Positions 5,712-5,797 of a stretch of 5,797 bases of DNA are shown here, piece after piece (position 1 is the stretch's first letter; every line of letters starts with the position of its first letter). Origin of the DNA: Bacillota bacterium (lineage in GTDB: Bacteria > Bacillota > Clostridia > Tissierellales > Sporanaerobacteraceae); NCBI GenBank assembly GCA_029779375.1, contig JAKPAR010000066.1, positions 1-5,797 of the forward strand. The letters run 5' to 3'. The position numbers were made by a program, and so were the translations under genes. Below the pieces are notes generated by a model. It did no database searches, was not told the origin of the DNA, and saw nothing but the letters and a program-made list of their open reading frames with translations.

Positions 5712-5797
5712 TTACATAAACAAATTTTTATAGGTTGTAAATCCTCCACAAAAATTCTTTACTTTAAAACCATTTTGTTTTAATATTCTAGCACCTA
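5712..5797 (-). CDS. C-terminal end of a rhodanese-domain protein, likely CoA-disulfide reductase/NADH oxidase (5' part outside window)
   Basis: The frame read from 5795 has 27 sense codons and a TAA at 5714-5712. The visible tail contains GARILKQNGFKV, then NFCGGFTTYKN. This resembles the end of the rhodanese domain that closes the CoA-disulfide reductase/NADH oxidase family of FAD enzymes, whose usual tail has a helix R-I-L-x-Q-x-G-F followed by N-L-S-G-G-Y-x-T-Y. The flavin domains and the rhodanese catalytic cysteine lie beyond the window edge, so this rests on one short motif; a free-standing rhodanese would look similar. Its position 55 nt before rubrerythrin fits, since both families handle oxidative or thiol stress in anaerobes. 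It was recognised by pattern only, and the segment is too short for codon statistics. Confidence 0.6.
   Translation of the reverse strand, partial: GARILKQNGFKVKNFCGGFTTYKNLFM
5713..5741 (-). promoter_or_regulatory. Weak candidate promoter for rubrerythrin
   Basis: TTTACA (5741-5736, five of six matches to the -35 consensus), a 17-base spacer and TATGTA (5718-5713, a poor -10) lie within the end of the preceding gene. A start near 5705 would give a leader of about 50 nt. Chance occurrence is likely in such AT-rich DNA, and read-through from the upstream gene is an equal alternative. Confidence 0.2.

Noticed and set aside
5657..5749. Longer rubrerythrin frame starting at 5749
   Set aside because: It adds 31 residues unlike the family, overlaps the end of the upstream gene and ignores the strong ribosome binding site before 5656.

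Overview
This is an AT-rich window in which every gene lies on the minus strand. It looks like a chromosomal segment of a low-GC Gram-positive anaerobe of the Clostridia/Tissierellia type. Support comes from the strong AGGGGG/GGAGG ribosome binding sites, the rubrerythrin, an HPr carrying both His15 and Ser46, a PrsW-type membrane protease, and stem-loop plus U-run terminators. The genus cannot be fixed from this sequence.

Layout in the direction of transcription, from high to low coordinates. (1) 5797-5712: the last 27 codons of a gene cut by the window edge, resembling the C-terminus of a rhodanese-tailed CoA-disulfide reductase/NADH oxidase. (2) 5656-5111: rubrerythrin, closed by a perfect 13-bp hairpin terminator (5068-5098). 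(3) 5067-4915: an intergenic stretch with a possible extended -10 promoter, a small inverted repeat and a weak cre-like sequence. (4) 4914-684: a tight four-gene phosphotransferase (PTS) operon made of a LicR/ManR/MtlR-type regulator, a stand-alone fructose-family IIB protein, HPr (ptsH) and Enzyme I (ptsI). It ends in a terminator whose left arm is the last codons of ptsI. (5) 621-1: a PrsW-family intramembrane protease with a TTG start, nearly complete but cut by the other window edge.

How the genes work together: Enzyme I takes phosphate from PEP and passes it to HPr His15. HPr can phosphorylate IIA domains and PRD domains. The regulator carries two PRDs, a IIB-like domain and a C-terminal IIA domain, and all the expected phosphorylatable residues are visible. 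The separate IIB is of the same fructose/mannitol class as that IIA. The operon therefore encodes a complete soluble phosphorelay (EI, HPr, IIA domain, IIB) with no membrane permease (IIC) between its apparent promoter region and its terminator. That is the most notable arrangement here. The simplest reading is that the general PTS proteins are co-transcribed with a sugar-sensing regulator whose permease is encoded elsewhere. The upstream oxidoreductase fragment and rubrerythrin suggest a small oxygen/peroxide-defence group.

I see no mobile element, CRISPR array, tRNA or rRNA. No clearly undescribed system is evident; the genes belong to known families and the oddities are in arrangement and detail.
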